A stretch of 64,000 nucleotides of DNA from Combretum micranthum (Eukaryota > Streptophyta > Magnoliopsida > Myrtales > Combretaceae): assembly GCA_024138025.1 (NCBI GenBank), contig JAMXBD010002240.1:62001-126000 (forward strand), written 5' to 3'. The notes beneath the pieces were generated by a model. It had not been told where the DNA came from. It worked only from the letters and a program-made list of their open reading frames with translations, and made no database searches. Positions 60,033-64,000 of the stretch are shown here, one piece after another. Every line of letters starts with the position of its first letter. Positions within the stretch are counted from its first letter, which is position 1. The position numbers were made by a program, and so were the translations under genes.

Positions 60033-60180
60033 AAAACTTGAGAATAACTACCTTAGTCACTCAGAAGCTTTTATATTAGTACAAGGCATACGTTCACGTC
60101 AAAAGGAAAACTTGAGAATAACTACCTTAGTCACTCAGAAGCTTTTATATTAGTACAAGGCGTACGTTCACATCAAAAGG
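60033..60180. repeat. 74-bp tandem duplication near the LTR end
   Basis: AACTTGAGAATAACTACCTT occurs at 60035 and 60109; the two 74-bp units differ only at about two positions (GGCATACG/GGCGTACG, CACGTC/CACATC). The other LTRs of the family have one copy. Confidence 0.9.
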
Positions 60181-62665
60181 ATGCCAGTGGAGTTGTGCAT
60201 TTTAAGGTAGTAGCAATGGAACATGTAAGACAATACTGATATATTTCATCAAAATATAAGGTCTTACAACTTCTACGGGGCATTTCCCTAATAAACCACC
60301 AAAACCATAATTCTTGCATAACCTTGCTTAAACAAATAACTGTAACTTAAAAGATTTTAAGGGAAATATATCTAAAATCTTCTAATAGATTTCTCCCAAA
60401 AACATAGGTTCTACCTGATAAAAAGTAATATGGGGTCCAAAATGGTTAACCTACGATATGAAAAATTTATTGGGGGTAAGCACAACTAACTTAGTGAGAA
60501 AATTCCTTACACAAATGCACCCATGACAATTCAATCAAACAAGTCCATTAGCAAGCATATGACATGCAACAATCATATGATCAAATAATACATATGATTA
60601 TCCAGTGATGTATGTAGAATGGATTTGCCCCCTCCATTCGGAGGTTAAGGAATGCTTTGAATGGGTCCAACCACCTTTGCACACGCGTCTTGGGGTTCCA
60701 TCAACCATACTATTAGTCCTTGGGTTCTCCTTACCCATAGTAATCAATCCAACTCGGCTACACCATGAGGCCATATTCCCTGAACGCTCTAATTTTCTCA
60801 AGATGTAGCTAAGCAACTTACCTTTCTAGTCTCACACAGAGGAGTAGTAGTAAAATGCGAATGTGATTCTCTAAATGATATGCATGATCAATTTAGTTAT
60901 AAAGGATTTTCGATCTATAATTAATCTCATTTAAGTTGATCAACCAATATTCGCACTCATAGCATCAAACATAAAGACAATTTACGTTAATTAATCAATC
61001 GAGTTCTAATATGCTTATCGTTCATCAATCACATATAACGATTCACGTACATAATTCCCATGATAATCTCACATTCATAACAAATTTAATCTTTTCCTAA
61101 AATCTAGTACTCTATTCTACAAGCACATATACTAATACATAGGCGTAAAGGAAAACTCACTCGGCTATGGCGATCTTTATCAATCAAAGTAATCCTTGAG
61201 AAAGAGAAGGTTTTAGTTCTCGTAACCCAAATAAAAGAAATACTCGGAATGAGTATTTCATCCAAGTTCTAATCAAATGTTCTAATTCTATTTTGTTATT
61301 TTCATCAAAATTTGTATTATGAGGAATTTCAACTTAAAATGGCCATAACTTACTCATTTTAACTCGAAATTTGCATATTAGTAGTCGGTTTCTATCTACT
61401 CAAAAGGATCTGTCTATTTATATGGTTACTTTTAACATTTAAATCCCTTTAGGCTCTAAAACAGTTGGTACAAATCTGATCAACATGTTCCGACCCTTAA
61501 ATTTGCACTTCTCCAAGTTTTACATTATCTAAATATTCTATAGCAAAATATATAGATATTTATATAGTTGAAAAACCTTTTAATATAGATGCATACTTAT
61601 ATTATACGCATGATTCTAGTGATATTATCTCAACAATGATTTTTCATGAAACAATTTATTTTAGAAGTTCAAAAAGTTAAGTTTACAAAAATATCTTTTT
61701 GAGTTGTTAAGAGAAAACAAGAATTTTTAGTTTGTTACAAGTGAGTGCCTACTTATTAAAACTATTATTTTTTTTATATTTTCTTGACTTCATAAAAGAA
61801 ATAAGTTTACTTCTTAAAAACTTGGTTCATTAAGTTGTCATCCGTTTTATTTTTTTAAGTGGATTTTCAACTAGTGAGTTGATTTTAGACTTTAACTTGG
61901 AAAAATTGTTTTGTTTTTAATATTCATCAAGGTATTGGCATAAGCCATATAAATAAGTTTTTAAGAAAAAATTACATAACAAAGAATTATCAACATTAAA
62001 ATTCAACAATAAATTTACTTTAATATTTTGGAAAAAAAATGTAGTTGAATCATTATCCTAAGTTTTAGTGAAAGTTTCTCCTAAGTGTTAAAAATTATTT
62101 TCTAAAGAGTTTTCCTATTTCATAAAAGAAAATAATTGTTTTTATTATTTTTGAAATTTTTTATGAATACAACAATATTATGATCATACATGAATATGAA
62201 CTTTATGTTATATAAAAAAAATAACTCTTATAGAAAATAAAACACTTAGAGAATTAAATGAGCATATATCTATAAAAACAAGAATATTGAAGTCTTAGCT
62301 TGTATCAAGGCTTCCTGAAGCTTAGAGATGAACAAGTTCCACAAAAAGAAAGAAAAGCTTAAAGAAAGAAAATTGTAAAAGTCTTAGATTTTTATTCAAG
62401 TCTCTCGGACTTGGAAATGGAAAAGTCTTATATAAAAAGCAAGAAAAAATAAAAGAAAAGCATGGGAGTCTTAGATTTATATCAAGGCTTCCTGGACTTA
62501 GATTATGGACAAGTCCAAAAGAAAAAGAAAAATGTTTTGACTTGATAAAGATAAGTCTAAGACTAGAATGGATAGTCTTAATTATTTACATGAAATAAAT
62601 AAATAGCAAGGAAATAAATGCAGAAAATTAAAATGTTAAATTAGTGAGCTTTAAGCTCTAGAGGT

Positions 62666-62670
<5 letters not shown>

Positions 62671-62705
<35 letters not shown>
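62671..62705. repeat. (CA)n microsatellite
   Basis: About seventeen CA units. Confidence 0.95.
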
Positions 62706-62708
<3 letters not shown>

Positions 62709-63763
62709 TAAGTATAATTAATATCTTATAGAAGGTTATGTTAGGAGCATTAATATAACATAACAAAAATTTAACATAGCTTAAAACAAGAGATAAATAT
62801 GATATTGTTTTCATGATTTCATTCCCTAGCATAAGCTCATGGGGAGATGTTGAAATCAAAACATACATGATGTTCATGTTATGTTTTCATGAATTAAAGA
62901 GAGGGTTTATGTGGTTTACCTAAGTTTAGAAGATGGAAGATGGAGAATGGATATAGAGAAAATTAGTGAAAATCACAATAGGAGGGAAGAAGAAGAGGGT
63001 CACGGTTTGGAGAAAAGAAAAGAGAGAGAGTTTGAGTTTTGATGTAAAAGAAGTGTGTAAAGAATGAAGGAGGGAGAGTGTATTAATAGAGTTTTGGAGT
63101 GGAAATTAGAGGTAATTAAAATAACTGGAAAAGAAAATAATTTGAGGGAAAGAGAGAGAGAAGAATGATTAAAAATTAACTTTGGTAAAAAAAGTAAGTA
63201 AAGTATAAGAGAAATTTAGTAAAAAGTAATATTAGAAATATAAATGTAAGAAATAGGTTTATAGGTTGTAAGAGATGGGTTGTAAAAAAAAGTAGAGATA
63301 GATGAATAATAATGAATAGTAGTAAATCGTAAATGAATAGTAGACTAGACAAATAAAATACCGGTAGTAAAGAAAATACGCGAAAATGAACTATATCTGA
63401 CATTTTTAGAAGCCAAAAAGTTCTATAACTGATATTTTACGATTCATCATCTTATTACTAGTGTAAATATATATTTTTAATATTTTTACCGTTTTGCATA
63501 TCGGGACCCCAATTTCACAAATTGATCTCGTTCGGTCCGAAACGAGAATTTTTTGCCAATATAATCTTTTTAGGCTATAATACATTATTTCATACTATAC
63601 TTTTAGGTTATCTCATTTTTATTGTTTTAAAATTTCAAGTGCGGGATTGCCAGATCTAGATTCGCTAGGGCTTATTTTTTATGTAGTTGACTTTTAGGGT
63701 TCCAGTTTGACTTCCGCCTCTAGGGTTTATACATGAACTTATCATAAAATCTAGGGGTTTACA

Positions 63764-64000
63764 AAGGGACTAGTGAGGAGATGACAAGTTGGAAGAGATG
63801 ATAGTCATGATGAAAGAAATGATGGCCAAGATGCCCCGTATGACGAATGGTTGACACAAGTTAGGCTTATTGGAAAGAGAGGATTTCTTCTAAGTGTAAT
63901 ACAAAGCCTTACATGAAGTAGAAGGATTATGATGAAGAGTTGGAATATGGCAATGACTTTGACTATGTGATGCCTGCTACTGCTAAAGGTACGGGAAGAC
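63764..64000 (+). other. Possible retrotransposon internal fragment at window edge
   Basis: Less AT-rich; frames such as DEEMTSW-like and EELEYGNDFDYVMPATAKGT with stops suggest a decayed gag-like or linker region, cut by the window end. Not identified. Confidence 0.25.

Larger units (their letters stand above)
59982..63763 (-). repeat. LTR of the long gypsy-type family, 3782 bp, minus strand
   Basis: Minus strand starts TGTAAACCCCTAG at 63763 and ends ATACCCGTTATGCGCGACA at 59982. It shares TTTACTACCGGTATTTTATT, TGTCTAGTCTACTATTCATT and the 3' end (GTTTAGGATACCC-like) with the blocks ending at 5792 and 52465. Five-base flanks (ATGGA, AAGGG) do not match, so it may belong to a rearranged element. 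Includes a 74-bp tandem duplication (60033-60180) and a (CA)n tract. Non-coding. Confidence 0.7.

Noticed and set aside
62641..62877. Minus-strand frame with VCVCVC run
   Set aside because: Translation of the (CA)n microsatellite.
1..64000. CRISPR arrays, rRNA, tRNA genes
   Set aside because: The regular repeats found are LRR-coding units, LTRs and microsatellites. TGGTATCAGAGC words are retrotransposon primer sites, not tRNA genes. No cloverleaf was recognised by eye; a tRNA scan would settle it.

Overview
The window is repeat-dense nuclear DNA from a flowering plant, most likely a eudicot. The support is a CC-NB-LRR (RGA-type) resistance gene, Ty1/copia and Ty3/gypsy retrotransposons with plant-type primer sites (TGGTATCAGAGC), TIR-bearing MITEs, calmodulin-like protein remains, and AT-rich intergenic DNA with (AT)n, (ATT)n and (CA)n microsatellites. 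I see no bacterial operon, CRISPR array, rRNA or convincing tRNA. Almost every reading frame outside the resistance gene and the retrotransposons is chance, low complexity or antisense.

Layout. (1) 1-6545: nested transposons. A minus-strand LTR enters from the left edge and abuts a multi-kilobase LTR-like block ending at 5792; that block cuts a decayed copia integrase, which also holds a small MITE. (2) 6692-13730: NLR locus. A decayed N-terminal NLR relic precedes a nearly full-length CC-NB-LRR gene. Its LRR part is built from about thirteen 24-residue (72-bp) repeats, and several single-base deletions break the frame. (3) 14470-23640 and 34150-40100: at least five diverged copies of a segment of about 3.1-3.2 kb. 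Two copies carry short NB-ARC fragments related to the upstream gene and one ends in a calmodulin-like EF-hand relic, so this looks like decayed material of an NLR cluster. (4) 26770-33715: a young copia element on the minus strand. Its gag start codon appears to lie inside the LTR and to be joined to gag by splicing over a leader intron of about 1.6 kb. A second LTR sits head-to-head with the 5' LTR, giving a near-perfect 287/290-bp inverted repeat, and no LTR is found where the 3' LTR should be. (5) 43691-63763: large LTR-type repeats, three with perfect 5-bp target duplications (GTATC, GAAGT, GTTTT), one of them nested in the 3' LTR of a small deleted gypsy element. A copia gag / gypsy tail composite lies at 59212-59640.

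How it fits together: the only host gene with clear function is the NLR, an intracellular immune receptor. The rest reads as the history of an NLR cluster region that was duplicated, lost coding capacity, and was repeatedly invaded by retrotransposons, many later reduced to solo LTRs. All assignments come from reading motifs and repeats by eye; boundaries marked approximate should be treated so.
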